DNA from: F23-B02 sp963613665
GTDB lineage: Bacteria > Bacillota > Clostridia > Oscillospirales > Oscillospiraceae
Direction of reading: 5' to 3'
DNA: 64,000 bases
Assembly (NCBI GenBank): GCA_963613665.1
Contig: CAVEAL010000003.1
Coordinates: 62,001-126,000 of the forward strand
The notes under the pieces were generated by a model, which was given only the letters and a program-made list of their open reading frames with translations, was not told the DNA's origin and did no database searches. This document shows, one piece after another, positions 25,141-33,445 of the stretch (position 1 is its first letter; each line of letters opens with the position of its first letter). The translations under genes were made by a program, and so were the position numbers.

Positions 25141-26347
25141 GGTTCTTTGCCTCACTTTCATCTACAGTGCATCTTATAAGGCCGTCGCTGACGCCGAGGC
25201 TTAATTTGTCGCCCTTTTTCACGTCACCGACGCTTTTTATAAGCTCGCCGCTTTCATTTGACGCAATCGCATATCCCCTGCCAAGCACTTTTAAGGGGCT
25301 CATCGCATCAAGTGCCGACGCAAGAGCAACAAATTTATGCCTGTTTGCTGCGTTGGTCTTTTCCGCTGCGGCTATAAGCTTTCCGCGTACATAGTCAAGA
25401 TCCGTGCGCTTTGCATCGACATAGGCCGTGGGATCACGCAGAACGCGGCGGCTCCTGATATCTTCAAGTCGCGTGCTCATGCGGTTTAAGCTCTTCTGCA
25501 TGGCCTGGGTCTGGCGAATATTCATGTTCATGAGCCACTCACGCATCTCGGCCTCGTCGGGAACGGCTATCTCCGCCGCATTTGACGGTGTGGATGCACG
25601 CACATCGGCGACATAGTCGGCTATCGTAACGTCCGGCTCATGGCCGACGGCGGAGATGACCGGAAGCTCGGATTCGTATATTGCTCTTGCAACGCGCTCG
25701 TCGTTAAAGGCCCACAGATCCTCGATGGATCCGCCTCCGCGGCCGGTTATTATGAGGTCAGCGACCTTGTGCCGGTTTGCATATCGTATCGCTCCGACTA
25801 TCTCCGGCGGAGCCTCAACGCCCTGAACGCGAACGGGCAGCAAAACCACCTTCGTCATGCTCCAGCGTGTTCCGAGTATGCGTATCATATCGTGAACGGC
25901 AGCGCCCGCCGACGAGGTTATAATGGCGATCTTCTCCGGAAAAGGCGGCAAAGGCTTTTTGTGCGAAGGATCGAAGAGGCCTTCGGCTGCAAGCTTTTTC
26001 TTCAGCTGCTCGTAGGCGATCTGAAGGTCGCCCGTACCCTCGGGTATAAGATCTGTGCAGTAAAGCTGATAGGCACCGTCACGCGGAAAAACCGATACAC
26101 GGCCAAAAGCAGTGACGCCCATTCCGCTTTCGGGACGAAAGCGCAGCCTGGACGCACTGCTTTTAAACATGACGCATCTGAGACTGCTTTCGGCATCCTT
26201 CAGCGTGAAGTAGTGATGCCCCGACGGATATATCTTGTAGTTTGACAATTCGCCGCGCACACACACCTTGTTAAGAGCCGGTTCGCCGTCTATCAGCGTT
26301 TTTATTATCTGGTTAAGCTCGGATACACTAAGGCATTCCTGATTCAT
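25133..26347 (-). CDS. xseA: Exodeoxyribonuclease VII large subunit
   Basis: The 404-residue catalytic subunit degrades single-stranded DNA. It has an N-terminal OB fold (residues ~5-100, CVRGELSNYKIYPSGHHYFTLKD) and the catalytic domain with SSAGAAVHDM, RGGGSIEDLWAFNDE and SAVGHEPDVTIADYVADVRASTPSNAAE, followed by coiled coil. The ATG at 26347 overlaps the nusB stop (TGATG) and has GGAG 8 nt upstream; a GTG one codon earlier (GTGATG) is the alternative. Confidence 0.96.
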   Translation of the reverse strand: MNQECLSVSELNQIIKTLIDGEPALNKVCVRGELSNYKIYPSGHHYFTLKDAESSLRCVMFKSSASRLRFRPESGMGVTAFGRVSVFPRDGAYQLYCTDLIPEGTGDLQIAYEQLKKKLAAEGLFDPSHKKPLPPFPEKIAIITSSAGAAVHDMIRILGTRWSMTKVVLLPVRVQGVEAPPEIVGAIRYANRHKVADLIITGRGGGSIEDLWAFNDERVARAIYESELPVISAVGHEPDVTIADYVADVRASTPSNAAEIAVPDEAEMREWLMNMNIRQTQAMQKSLNRMSTRLEDIRSRRVLRDPTAYVDAKRTDLDYVRGKLIAAAEKTNAANRHKFVALASALDAMSPLKVLGRGYAIASNESGELIKSVGDVKKGDKLSLGVSDGLIRCTVDESEAKNHG

Positions 26348-26835
26348 CACACAGTCTCCGTCTCGGCCTCTGCCTCGATGTTTTCGGCTTCGGAGAACTC
26401 CCCGCGCATTATGCCGCCGAGAATGCCGTTTATAAACGAAACAGTCTCCGGTTCGTCATAGCCCTTTGCAAGCTCTACAGCCTCGTTTATCGCGGCGCTT
26501 GCCGGGATATCGTCCATATACATTATTTCGCTCACGGCGCAGCGGAGGATAGACATTGCCGTCTTGGACATTCTCTCCGGCTTCCATCCCTGAGCATATT
26601 TTTCGATCAGCTTATCTATCTGAATGCGATAATCGTAAGCCGTTGTGACAAGGCGGGAGATATACTCCTGCTGCTTCTTTTCCGGATATTCCGCAAACAG
26701 CTCGTTTTCTCCTGCAAGAGTCTCGTAATAGTCCTTATTGAAAAACTGCTCAAGCAGCTCTTCGATCGGCTTTTCGTTTGCGCTCACATAAAAACTGAGC
26801 TGCACCGCTATCTCTCTGGCGGTAGTTCTCTTCAT
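26347..26835 (-). CDS. nusB: Transcription antitermination factor NusB
   Basis: The 162-residue helical protein binds boxA RNA with NusE (S10) during rRNA transcription. Its N-terminus RTTAREIAVQLSF and the C-terminal half (KTAMSILRCAVSEIMYMDDIPASAAINEAVELAKGY near 112-147 as separate short motifs) match the family; a Glu-rich tail of ~12 residues is extra. It lies 18 nt after the Asp23 gene. folD, which commonly follows nusB in Bacillus, is absent. Confidence 0.93.
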   Translation of the reverse strand: MKRTTAREIAVQLSFYVSANEKPIEELLEQFFNKDYYETLAGENELFAEYPEKKQQEYISRLVTTAYDYRIQIDKLIEKYAQGWKPERMSKTAMSILRCAVSEIMYMDDIPASAAINEAVELAKGYDEPETVSFINGILGGIMRGEFSEAENIEAEAETETV

Positions 26836-26853
26836 CCTGCAATACCTCGCAAC

Positions 26854-27216
26854 TTACTTTTCAAATGCCACGCCCGAAACGTGAACGTTTATCTCCGCTT
26901 TTTCGATGCCGGTGACAGCATGCACGAGCTCTGCGACCGAGTTCTGAACATCGCGCGCAACGTTTACGATATTGCAGCCGTAGCGGACGAGAATGATAAC
27001 GTCGGCCTTGACCGTATCGTCTATGATCTGAACCGTTATGCCCTTGGACATGGTTTTTATGCCGATGAGCTCGGCGATCTCTCCGGTGGTCGTATTTGAT
27101 ATGGCGGCAACTCCGTCAACCTCTGTGACGGCCGTGCGCACCATAGCGGAAATAACTTCCTCGGATATATTTATGCTGCCGTTTTCGGCTTTGCAGCTAA
27201 TGTAATTATCACTCAT
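26854..27216 (-). CDS. Asp23/Gls24 family envelope stress protein (YqhY-like)
   Basis: The 120-residue protein has the Asp23 fold: ISEEVISAMVRTAVTEVDGVAAI near 17-39, then a beta-rich middle (KGITVQIID, ADVIILVRYGCNI) and V-GI-VH-GV near the end. YqhY in Bacillus is encoded between acc genes and nusB and affects acetyl-CoA carboxylase; here accB and accC are missing but the nusB linkage is kept. The ATG at 27216 is fixed by GGAGG 7 nt upstream. Confidence 0.9.
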   Translation of the reverse strand: MSDNYISCKAENGSINISEEVISAMVRTAVTEVDGVAAISNTTTGEIAELIGIKTMSKGITVQIIDDTVKADVIILVRYGCNIVNVARDVQNSVAELVHAVTGIEKAEINVHVSGVAFEK

Positions 27217-27296
27217 AATGTGCCTCCGTTGTGTCTGCACCGATGGTGCAAAAATCTTGTCATGGTATTTTACCACAAAGCAAAGCAAAAATAAAG

Positions 27297-27326
27297 AAAA
27301 AAGACGGGTTTTCCCCGTCTTTTTTT
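27297..27326 (-). terminator. Terminator of the sipL-spoIIIA operon
   Basis: A 12-bp stem AAAAAAGACGGG/CCCGTCTTTTTT (27297-27308, 27314-27325) encloses a 5-nt loop. It overlaps the spoIIIAH stop codon and ends in a T-run on the minus strand. Confidence 0.9.
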
Positions 27327-27864
27327 ATGATGGCACTTCTATTACGTTGAGCTGGGCGGCGGTGTACGAGGTCTCGGAGGTCACGGTCTCGGTTATTCTT
27401 GCGACGGCGGCCTCGCTGAGCCCCTCCTGCGGTGCGGGTACGGCAACCGTTATACCGTCCTCGCTCATATAGACGACGCAGTCGGAAAAATCCTTTGCCA
27501 GCAGCTTGTTTTCAAGCTGGGACTCCTTCATGGAGTAGTTTGCCATTGCCGATATCGAGGTCATCGCCGAATCTATCGTCTCCTGCGAGGCCGTGTCTGA
27601 GTTTACCGCATCCTCAAGCATTTTTATCGCCTCATCGCGCGACACCTGACGGTTCAGCCGTGCCTCGGCAAAATAACCGCCGGAGCTGTTGGTATTTGCC
27701 GCTTCATAGGCCTCGTTTGCCGCCTGCATGGCCGCATCCTCGGCCTTTACCATTGCAGGGTCTGCCGTTCCCCATTTGCTGTTGTATGACCAGTTGAGAT
27801 ACACTGCCGCGCATACGAGCAGCAGTACCGCCGCAACGGTTGCGTTTCTTTTTAGATGCTTCAT
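27325..27864 (-). CDS. spoIIIAH: Stage III sporulation protein AH
   Basis: The 179-residue protein has a transmembrane anchor at about 8-26 (ATVAAVLLLVCAAVYLNW) and an intermembrane ring-building domain at about 90-175. In Bacillus it pairs with forespore SpoIIQ to form the feeding channel between mother cell and forespore. The middle region (residues 45-75) is Ala/Asn-rich and probably a linker. It is the last gene of the operon, 1 nt after spoIIIAG. Confidence 0.9.
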   Translation of the reverse strand: MKHLKRNATVAAVLLLVCAAVYLNWSYNSKWGTADPAMVKAEDAAMQAANEAYEAANTNSSGGYFAEARLNRQVSRDEAIKMLEDAVNSDTASQETIDSAMTSISAMANYSMKESQLENKLLAKDFSDCVVYMSEDGITVAVPAPQEGLSEAAVARITETVTSETSYTAAQLNVIEVPS

Positions 27865-27865
27865 T

Positions 27866-28198
27866 TTACCCTCCTGTATTCGGCGCAGTTTTTATTACCT
27901 CAATGCTGTCGCTTGAAAAGCCCGTGAAGGCTTCTACGGCCTTAATGACCGACAGACGCACGGCAGCATTATCGGCTCCGTCGCAGACTATGACGGCTCC
28001 CGTGTCGGACAGCAGCGCAGCCGCACTGCCGACTCCGTCGCATTTTCCGAGTACTTCGGCAAGACGCTGCTCTTCGGTCCGTACACTGTCTCCGGCGTCT
28101 GTTCCGCCGGCAGGCAGGAGCATTATTATAAGCCCCAGCACAAGCGCAAGCAGCGGATATTTGAATTTGCCGAATCCGTTTTTAAGTTTATCCGTCAT
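27866..28198 (-). CDS. spoIIIAG: Stage III sporulation protein AG, short form
   Basis: The 110-residue protein has an N-terminal transmembrane segment at about 14-32 (YPLLALVLGLIIMLLPAG), then EQRLAEVLGKC-type helix and strands forming one ring-building motif. Bacillus SpoIIIAG is about 229 residues and has a large beta-triangle insertion in that motif; here the insertion is absent. Synteny between AF and AH and the TM-plus-RBM layout make the call. I see no frameshift that would explain the short length. Confidence 0.82.
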   Translation of the reverse strand: MTDKLKNGFGKFKYPLLALVLGLIIMLLPAGGTDAGDSVRTEEQRLAEVLGKCDGVGSAAALLSDTGAVIVCDGADNAAVRLSVIKAVEAFTGFSSDSIEVIKTAPNTGG

Positions 28199-28199
28199 T

Positions 28200-28691
28200 T
28201 TATCCTACGCTCCAATCCTGATGCTCAGCGCTTATGCCGAGCTGCGTCATTATGAAGTCTGACAGATCATTTTTCTGCTGCTCACCTATATCGGCTTTTA
28301 TGCTGACCTCATACGGATACCAATAGCCTTCGCTGCTCCACAATGCAGTGACGCTGACATCGGACAGTACTGCACCGAGCTTTTCTGCTTTGTCCAATAT
28401 ATATGCTTCGCACTCTTCCTCTATGACAGAGCGGTTCAGATTTTTGCTGTAGTCTTCGCCCTGACATATATACTGCTGTGCCTCAAGCCTATACTGGGCG
28501 AGTGCCTTTGAGTATGCGCCGGTATCGAGCCTGCCGAGCGGCGAGGCGACGGCGGCACACATGGCAAGAGCGCAGATAAGGCCGAGTGCCCTTCTGACTC
28601 TTCCCTCCGGTGTGAGCAGCATGGCGACAGAGCATACGATGCCTGTATATATGACCGCATGCAGCCACTGCCCGAAAAGCTCCGATATCAT
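28200..28691 (-). CDS. spoIIIAF: Stage III sporulation protein AF
   Basis: The 163-residue protein has two N-terminal membrane segments (about 9-26 and 33-51) and a soluble domain with the SpoIIIAF pattern NRSVIEEECEAYILDKAEKLGA near 86-107. It is part of the mother-cell SpoIIIA complex. The ATG at 28691 overlaps the spoIIIAE stop (ATGA). Confidence 0.88.
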   Translation of the reverse strand: MISELFGQWLHAVIYTGIVCSVAMLLTPEGRVRRALGLICALAMCAAVASPLGRLDTGAYSKALAQYRLEAQQYICQGEDYSKNLNRSVIEEECEAYILDKAEKLGAVLSDVSVTALWSSEGYWYPYEVSIKADIGEQQKNDLSDFIMTQLGISAEHQDWSVG

Positions 28692-29743
28692 CCGCCCACC
28701 GCCTTTATGGATATTGCCGCGGATACGAACAGTATTATCGCACAGCAGCCTGCAAGACCGAGTATCATTCCGACAGCCGAGCCGATGCAGTCGGTCAGCA
28801 AGGACAGCTTTTTGCAGCCGAAAGCTCTGACGGCGGCTGCCGTGAGCTTGTATCCGATATAGTTTACCGCCATCACGGCAAACGGAGAAGCGCAGACGGC
28901 AAGCAGTGCGAGCATACCGAACACTCCGACGGTATTTCGCATGACCTCCGCTCCGGCGACGACGGTCGAGGCAGCGTCGGATATTATGCCGCCGACGACG
29001 GGCAGAGCCGCAGATATTGCTGTTTTGGCAAGCTTTGACGCAAGCGCGTCCCCGCCGGACGAGACAACAGAGCTTATGCCTATGTATATCGTAAAACAAA
29101 GCGCCGCAGAGACCATCATGAGGGAGCTCAGACGCTTCAAAAACGCGGCAATACCGCCGAGGCTTTTGTTTTCAAAGGAAGCCGATGCAATGCCGGTGGC
29201 AAGATATGCGCAGATAAGCGGCAGTATCACGCTGTGCGCGGCTGTTACGAATATGTCCATAAGCAGCACAGAGGCGGCGTATCTGACCGTTGCCGAGGAC
29301 AGCGTGCCGCAGGCTGCGGAGGCTGCGCACATGGCAGGCAGCAGCGTTTTTGAAAATCCGGACAGCGCCTCAATGACCTCCACTCCGGATGAGATGAACG
29401 AGCGAACGTCTCCGGCGCTTATGACGGCGACGGCTGCACAGCCGCCGAGCAAAACATACTTCGGTGCATCGCCGCAGAACACCGTGAGCACGGCGCAGAT
29501 AAGTGCGACGGCTATTATGCCGGAGCAGCGCTTTATAACGCCGCCTATGCCGCCGGATACGGCTTCGCTGAAAGCGCTGCCGATCCTGCCAAGGCACTCA
29601 TCCGCAGGCCCGGTCGTATCGCCGATAAGATCATCGGCGTAGTCAGGCAGCGACTCGTGAAGCTGCTCATCACTATAAGGCTCGGCGCGGCAGGGGGTTA
29701 TGAGAACAAGCGAAAATAAAAGGATAAATACAAGCTTTTTCAT
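28688..29743 (-). CDS. spoIIIAE: Stage III sporulation protein AE
   Basis: The 351-residue protein begins with a signal peptide (MKKLVFILLFSLVLITPCRA) followed by a periplasmic-type segment and about seven hydrophobic helices. It is thought to be the main membrane component of the SpoIIIA secretion-like complex. The ATG at 29743 is chosen because it overlaps the spoIIIAD stop (ATGA) and gives the signal peptide; a longer frame extends 54 codons into spoIIIAD without family similarity. Confidence 0.92.
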   Translation of the reverse strand: MKKLVFILLFSLVLITPCRAEPYSDEQLHESLPDYADDLIGDTTGPADECLGRIGSAFSEAVSGGIGGVIKRCSGIIAVALICAVLTVFCGDAPKYVLLGGCAAVAVISAGDVRSFISSGVEVIEALSGFSKTLLPAMCAASAACGTLSSATVRYAASVLLMDIFVTAAHSVILPLICAYLATGIASASFENKSLGGIAAFLKRLSSLMMVSAALCFTIYIGISSVVSSGGDALASKLAKTAISAALPVVGGIISDAASTVVAGAEVMRNTVGVFGMLALLAVCASPFAVMAVNYIGYKLTAAAVRAFGCKKLSLLTDCIGSAVGMILGLAGCCAIILFVSAAISIKAVGG

Positions 29744-30126
29744 ATCAGTCCGCCTATCGTCTCCAAGAGTGCATTCAAAAGAGGAAGCGCCGTAAACAGC
29801 GCGGCTGCAGAGCCCAAAAGCTCGACCGATGCGGCTATGCCGCTCTGGCCTGCGTCCCTGCACAGGCCGGAGGTCAGATTTACGATCATCGCAATGCCTG
29901 CGCATTTTATTATCGGTGCAAACAGCGCGGAGCTGAGACCTGTCTGCGATACTGCATAACGTACAAGCTCAAGTATGCTGCCGCAAAGCTGAATGGCTAA
30001 AAAGCATATTACTGCCGCTGCGGCTATGGCTGCCGCAAGGCCGATCTCCTGATTGCTCTTTTTTATGAGAAGTATGCAGAGCGCGGAGAGTACGGCGATC
30101 GCCGATGCTTTTATTACTATCTCCAT
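29740..30126 (-). CDS. spoIIIAD: Stage III sporulation protein AD
   Basis: The 128-residue hydrophobic protein has four predicted membrane helices and the family start IVIKASAIAVLSALCILLIKKSNQEIG. It belongs to the SpoIIIAC/AD family of small membrane proteins. Its ATG overlaps the spoIIIAC stop by one base (TGATG). Confidence 0.92.
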   Translation of the reverse strand: MEIVIKASAIAVLSALCILLIKKSNQEIGLAAAIAAAAVICFLAIQLCGSILELVRYAVSQTGLSSALFAPIIKCAGIAMIVNLTSGLCRDAGQSGIAASVELLGSAAALFTALPLLNALLETIGGLI

Positions 30127-30320
30127 CAGAGTGCAAAAAGCTCTTTTATGAGCGAAAACAGCTCGCTTATTTTCTGAACGACAACGATCAGTACGACGAC
30201 CAGCGCAGCTATTGTCGTCATGAGTGCCTGCTCGTCCCTCCCCGAGCGAGACAGCAAAATATTGAGCACCGCCACCAATATTCCCACTGCCGCAATTTTG
30301 AATATGAGCTCAACTTCCAT
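30126..30320 (-). CDS. spoIIIAC: Stage III sporulation protein AC
   Basis: The 64-residue protein has two transmembrane helices (about 5-22 and 36-50) with the conserved short loop RSGRDEQA between them. GGAGG lies 5 nt upstream of the ATG. Length and position between AB and AD match every known spoIIIA operon. Confidence 0.93.
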   Translation of the reverse strand: MEVELIFKIAAVGILVAVLNILLSRSGRDEQALMTTIAALVVVLIVVVQKISELFSLIKELFAL

Positions 30321-30335
30321 TTTTCCTCCAGTATT

Positions 30336-30845
30336 TCATATCAGCACTATGGCGATGATCAGTCCGGCCGATGCGCCGATGCCGACGTACATTCTTTTGT
30401 TTTCGGACAGCGTTTCGCGCAAAGCTTTCTGCTCTGCCGAAATATTATTTATGCAGCGGTCAAGCGCCGCACACTGCATGGCGGCATCATATCTTCCGAG
30501 ACTGGCACCGAGTGCCTTTACCGCCGACAGTGAACGGTCAGGCAGGCTCTCAAGGCAGCTTCCTGCCTCGGATGACCATATGTCACAAAACGGCTTCTCA
30601 CCGAGCTTTGAGAAGTTGTCGCTGAGTCTGCATATGAATTTACCGGCATCGCCGGAGACAGAGCCGGAGACAATACGCAGCGCCTCGTCAAGCGGCACGG
30701 CGCGCGAGCATATCTCGCTTTTCATGATCGTTAATGCCGATATCAGAGCGGTATAAGTTCTGTCCAGCCGTCCTAGGCTTAGGGCCTTCAAGATGCCAGC
30801 CGCGGTGCAGCCGGTAAGTATGAGCATTGCACCGATGAAATTCAC
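30336..30845 (-). CDS. spoIIIAB: Stage III sporulation protein AB
   Basis: The 169-residue protein resembles type II secretion GspF-like components. It has an N-terminal membrane segment (about 2-20), a helical domain with SALTIMKSEICSRAVPL-type motif, and a C-terminal membrane segment. The start is GTG at 30845, 7 nt after GGAGG (30853-30857), overlapping the spoIIIAA stop as GTGA; an upstream TTG would put that Shine-Dalgarno inside the gene. Confidence 0.9.
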   Translation of the reverse strand: MNFIGAMLILTGCTAAGILKALSLGRLDRTYTALISALTIMKSEICSRAVPLDEALRIVSGSVSGDAGKFICRLSDNFSKLGEKPFCDIWSSEAGSCLESLPDRSLSAVKALGASLGRYDAAMQCAALDRCINNISAEQKALRETLSENKRMYVGIGASAGLIIAIVLI

Positions 30846-31708
30846 GTCAGTTCCTCCATGCAATAGCTGCGCACACCGCCAATGTTTCCGATAACGAGTG
30901 CCGCCGTAAAAACTCTTTGCTCTATAAGCTTTCTGTATACCGCGCGGCTCTTCAGATCATCGACAGAAGCTGCATGAGCCGACGCTATAACGCGCACACC
31001 GCAGCCGACGGCCGAAGCTGCAGCTGCGCAGTCGCCGGACGACGATATCTCGTCCATAACGATAAGCTGCGGGTTCATGGTACGCAGCAGCATCATAACG
31101 GCCTCCGCTTTCGGAATATCCGACATGACATCGCATGACGGCCCTATATCAAACTGCGGCACTCCCCGATACATCGCGGCCAGCTCACACCGCTCGTCCG
31201 CGACCGAGACCCTTACACCGGCAGAGGACATTGACCTTATGCATTCGCGCAGAAGCGTTGTTTTTCCGCCGCCCGGCGGCGAGATGACAAGAACATTGTC
31301 ACTTATACTGCACAGCGTTTTTGCAGCTTTGCCTCCGCAGCCGCGCAGCTCATGCGGTATCCGTATGCATACGGAGCTTATATCGCGCAGTCCGATCAGC
31401 CCGCTTCCGCTCACTATCCCCGTGCCGCATATGCCGAGACGCAGGCCGAAGCCGCAGCTTATGAAACCCTTGGCCATATCCTGCTGCACGGCATGTACGG
31501 ATGCACGCGTTGCTTTTTCCAGGACGGAGGCGATATCGCCGCTTGTCACGGGAATGTCGGATATCGTCACTTCCCTGCCGCCCATAAGCGCTGCCGGGGC
31601 ACGGCCTGTCCTGAGCCGAAACTCCTCGGCAGCTTTGAAATTTTCACCGAGAGCCGCCGCCGTTTTTGACGGCAGCAGTCTCACGGCCTCATCATACGCT
31701 TTTGGCAT
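30842..31708 (-). CDS. spoIIIAA: Stage III sporulation protein AA (ATPase)
   Basis: The 288-residue ATPase energises the SpoIIIA channel. Walker A is PPGGGKTT (144-151) and Walker B LIVMDEIS near 215-222, with N-terminal features EEFRLRTGRAP and GFGLRLGICG. The ATG at 31708 lies 2 nt after the sipL stop without a strong Shine-Dalgarno, so translation is probably coupled to sipL. Confidence 0.95.
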   Translation of the reverse strand: MPKAYDEAVRLLPSKTAAALGENFKAAEEFRLRTGRAPAALMGGREVTISDIPVTSGDIASVLEKATRASVHAVQQDMAKGFISCGFGLRLGICGTGIVSGSGLIGLRDISSVCIRIPHELRGCGGKAAKTLCSISDNVLVISPPGGGKTTLLRECIRSMSSAGVRVSVADERCELAAMYRGVPQFDIGPSCDVMSDIPKAEAVMMLLRTMNPQLIVMDEISSSGDCAAAASAVGCGVRVIASAHAASVDDLKSRAVYRKLIEQRVFTAALVIGNIGGVRSYCMEELT

Positions 31709-31710
31709 AC

Positions 31711-33183
31711 TTATATAACAGGAATCAGCAGCAGTCTGTCGTCCGGCTCATTGTCAATTTCGTTTATGAGCTTGATCAGCTCGACATCCGAGCCGTATTT
31801 CTTTGCAAGGCTCCAGAGATCACCGTCCGAGCAGCGGCACATGTACAGCGCTGCGGACGTTTTTTCGCGCTCAAGCGCCGTTTCCTCAACTGCGCTTATC
31901 ATAATAACGCTGCAAAAGCTGAGATATTGCAGCGTGACTGTGAGCGTTATATCGGCGCAGACACCGTCTCCCGCCGCGGATGCGCTGATGCATATCTTAT
32001 TAACGATTATGTTATCCGGCTTTCGCTCATATGGCAGTTCAAGCTGCACTATGCCTCTTACGCGGCACGCTCTGAGCTCCCCCTCACGGTCCTTGTACGC
32101 AATATCCGCAGTTACCGGTATGCTTAGCTCTGACTCGTCCGCCTCAGGGCAGCCTGCAAAAGCATTTGAAAATATGATCTCGTCAGCGCCGTAATCGGAA
32201 TTATATGACAGCCTTACGCCCGCACTCTGCACCTCTTCTCCGGCATCCGTAATGAAGCTGAGCTCCTTCTCGGTCAGGCAAAGCTGCTTTGTACACGAGT
32301 AGGCATCGCTAATGTAGCGCATACTTTGCTCCTGAAGGCATATTATCTGCACCGCAGCGCGTATATCCGCCGACAGTCTGTCGTCAAACGCTTCAAAATA
32401 CTGCCCCGTTACCATTGCGCAGGCAGAAACTTCAACTTCCGTACAGCCGTCGGGCAGATTGAATATCTGCGAGAAGGGCAGCGAAAATTGTGCGCAGCGC
32501 GGAGTTCCCGACACAATATATACGGCTTCTATGTCTGCCGCACCCTTTACTATGAGCTTTGTGCCGACGGTCTCGCTACCGTCTATCCTAACGCTGCTGA
32601 AGGCTTTCAGGAAATCTCCTCCGCGAACAGTCTCAGGCGGCTCAAGCTCGTCTTCAATGCTTATTGTCTTCTCGGAAACGAGCGCGACGCTCTTGTATTT
32701 AAGTTCTTCTGTTTTGAAAAACAGCTTATCCGGTTTCTCGTCAGGCGGTTCGGTATGGCACACGTCCGCGTATTTGAAGCTGCACTGCTCCATGAAAACT
32801 GCACAGCTCAGAGATATTTTGCGCGGGTTTGCGGCCTTTGCGTCAACGCACAGTGAATTGATCTTTGTTACTGCTATGCTCGTACTGTCCGCTCCGGGTG
32901 CGTCAAGATGCACATTGAACGGAACGCTCGTTCCGACAGAGCGCACTCCCTCGCCGGTATCCGGAATATAGATAACGGTCACGTCTATCTCGCCGCTGAC
33001 GTCAACCGCGTCCTGACTTACCGTCTTTTCACGCACCCTGCACTGGCAGCGGCAGCAGAGGATGCGCAGTATGTCCTCGAGCGTATCGGGAATTATAAGC
33101 TCGGCATCGCTGTGTGTCTCAGTTCCCGAGCGGCACAGCTTTTTAAATTCGCAGCCTTCCCTGCTTTTAAGTTCGATCTTCAT
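31711..33183 (-). CDS. sipL: SipL-like spore protein: SPOCS (DUF3794) domains plus LysM
   Basis: The 490-residue protein carries SPOCS/DUF3794-type domains at about 30-110, 175-260 and 300-400, with repeats such as IPDTLEDILRI and VRLSYNSDYGADE, then a divergent C-terminal LysM at about 447-490 (SDGDLWSLAKKYGSDVELI). This is the architecture of C. difficile SipL, which binds the coat ATPase SpoIVA and is needed for coat assembly. It precedes spoIIIAA with a 2-nt gap. AGGAG lies 7 nt before the ATG. Assignment is by architecture and context. Confidence 0.85.
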   Translation of the reverse strand: MKIELKSREGCEFKKLCRSGTETHSDAELIIPDTLEDILRILCCRCQCRVREKTVSQDAVDVSGEIDVTVIYIPDTGEGVRSVGTSVPFNVHLDAPGADSTSIAVTKINSLCVDAKAANPRKISLSCAVFMEQCSFKYADVCHTEPPDEKPDKLFFKTEELKYKSVALVSEKTISIEDELEPPETVRGGDFLKAFSSVRIDGSETVGTKLIVKGAADIEAVYIVSGTPRCAQFSLPFSQIFNLPDGCTEVEVSACAMVTGQYFEAFDDRLSADIRAAVQIICLQEQSMRYISDAYSCTKQLCLTEKELSFITDAGEEVQSAGVRLSYNSDYGADEIIFSNAFAGCPEADESELSIPVTADIAYKDREGELRACRVRGIVQLELPYERKPDNIIVNKICISASAAGDGVCADITLTVTLQYLSFCSVIMISAVEETALEREKTSAALYMCRCSDGDLWSLAKKYGSDVELIKLINEIDNEPDDRLLLIPVI

Positions 33184-33212
33184 GGCATTTCTCCTTAATT
33201 TTGCTTTTGTAC

Positions 33213-33241
33213 ATACTATGCCGCAGCAATTTATTTAATGA
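33213..33241 (-). promoter_or_regulatory. Possible sigma-E promoter of sipL-spoIIIA
   Basis: The minus strand has CATAGTAT (33220-33213), six of eight bases of the sigma-E -10, and TCATTAA (33241-33235) 14 nt upstream as a weak -35. The start lies about 25-30 nt before sipL. Mother-cell control would be expected for both sipL and spoIIIA. Confidence 0.35.
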
Positions 33242-33387
33242 CAGCGAATGAGCCAAACGCCCAGACAGATGAGCGACGCAGCAAGCATGAACCACCAGAA
33301 CTGCGTGGGCAGAAAAAGAGAGAGAATTATTATAATACCCGAAACTATTGCAATTACAGCGAAAAGCGCACATGGACCCTTACGCAA
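33235..33387 (-). CDS. Small two-helix membrane protein of 50 residues
   Basis: The frame encodes MRKGPCALFAVIAIVSG, a first membrane helix to about residue 26, FLPTQFWWF as a turn, then a second helix and a basic end (WLIRCH). The only plausible start is TTG at 33387, with GGGGGCGG upstream. Both lie in the terminator of the preceding rsgA operon. The balanced helix-turn-helix pattern, conserved-looking Pro-x-x-x-Trp-Trp turn and opening MRKGP suggest a real small gene; I recall similar short proteins in clostridia but cannot name a family. Function unknown. Confidence 0.55.
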   Translation of the reverse strand: MRKGPCALFAVIAIVSGIIIILSLFLPTQFWWFMLAASLICLGVWLIRCH

Positions 33388-33435
33388 AAAACCGCCCCCA
33401 GCACACGCATTTTATAAAGCGTATGCCGGAGGCGG
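33386..33435 (-). terminator. Terminator of the cdaA-to-rsgA gene cluster
   Basis: A 17-bp stem (33392-33408 with 33419-33435) pairs fully on the minus-strand RNA using three G-U pairs but has three mismatches on the plus strand, fixing its direction. TTTTTT follows (33391-33386). It lies 10 nt after the rsgA stop. Confidence 0.9.
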
Positions 33436-33445
33436 ATCAAATATT

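Noticed and set aside
33167..33373. 68-codon frame on the minus strand across the rsgA-sipL gap
   Set aside because: Another frame of the same strand gives a balanced two-helix membrane protein (33235-33387), while this one has scattered Cys/His/Ser and runs into sipL.
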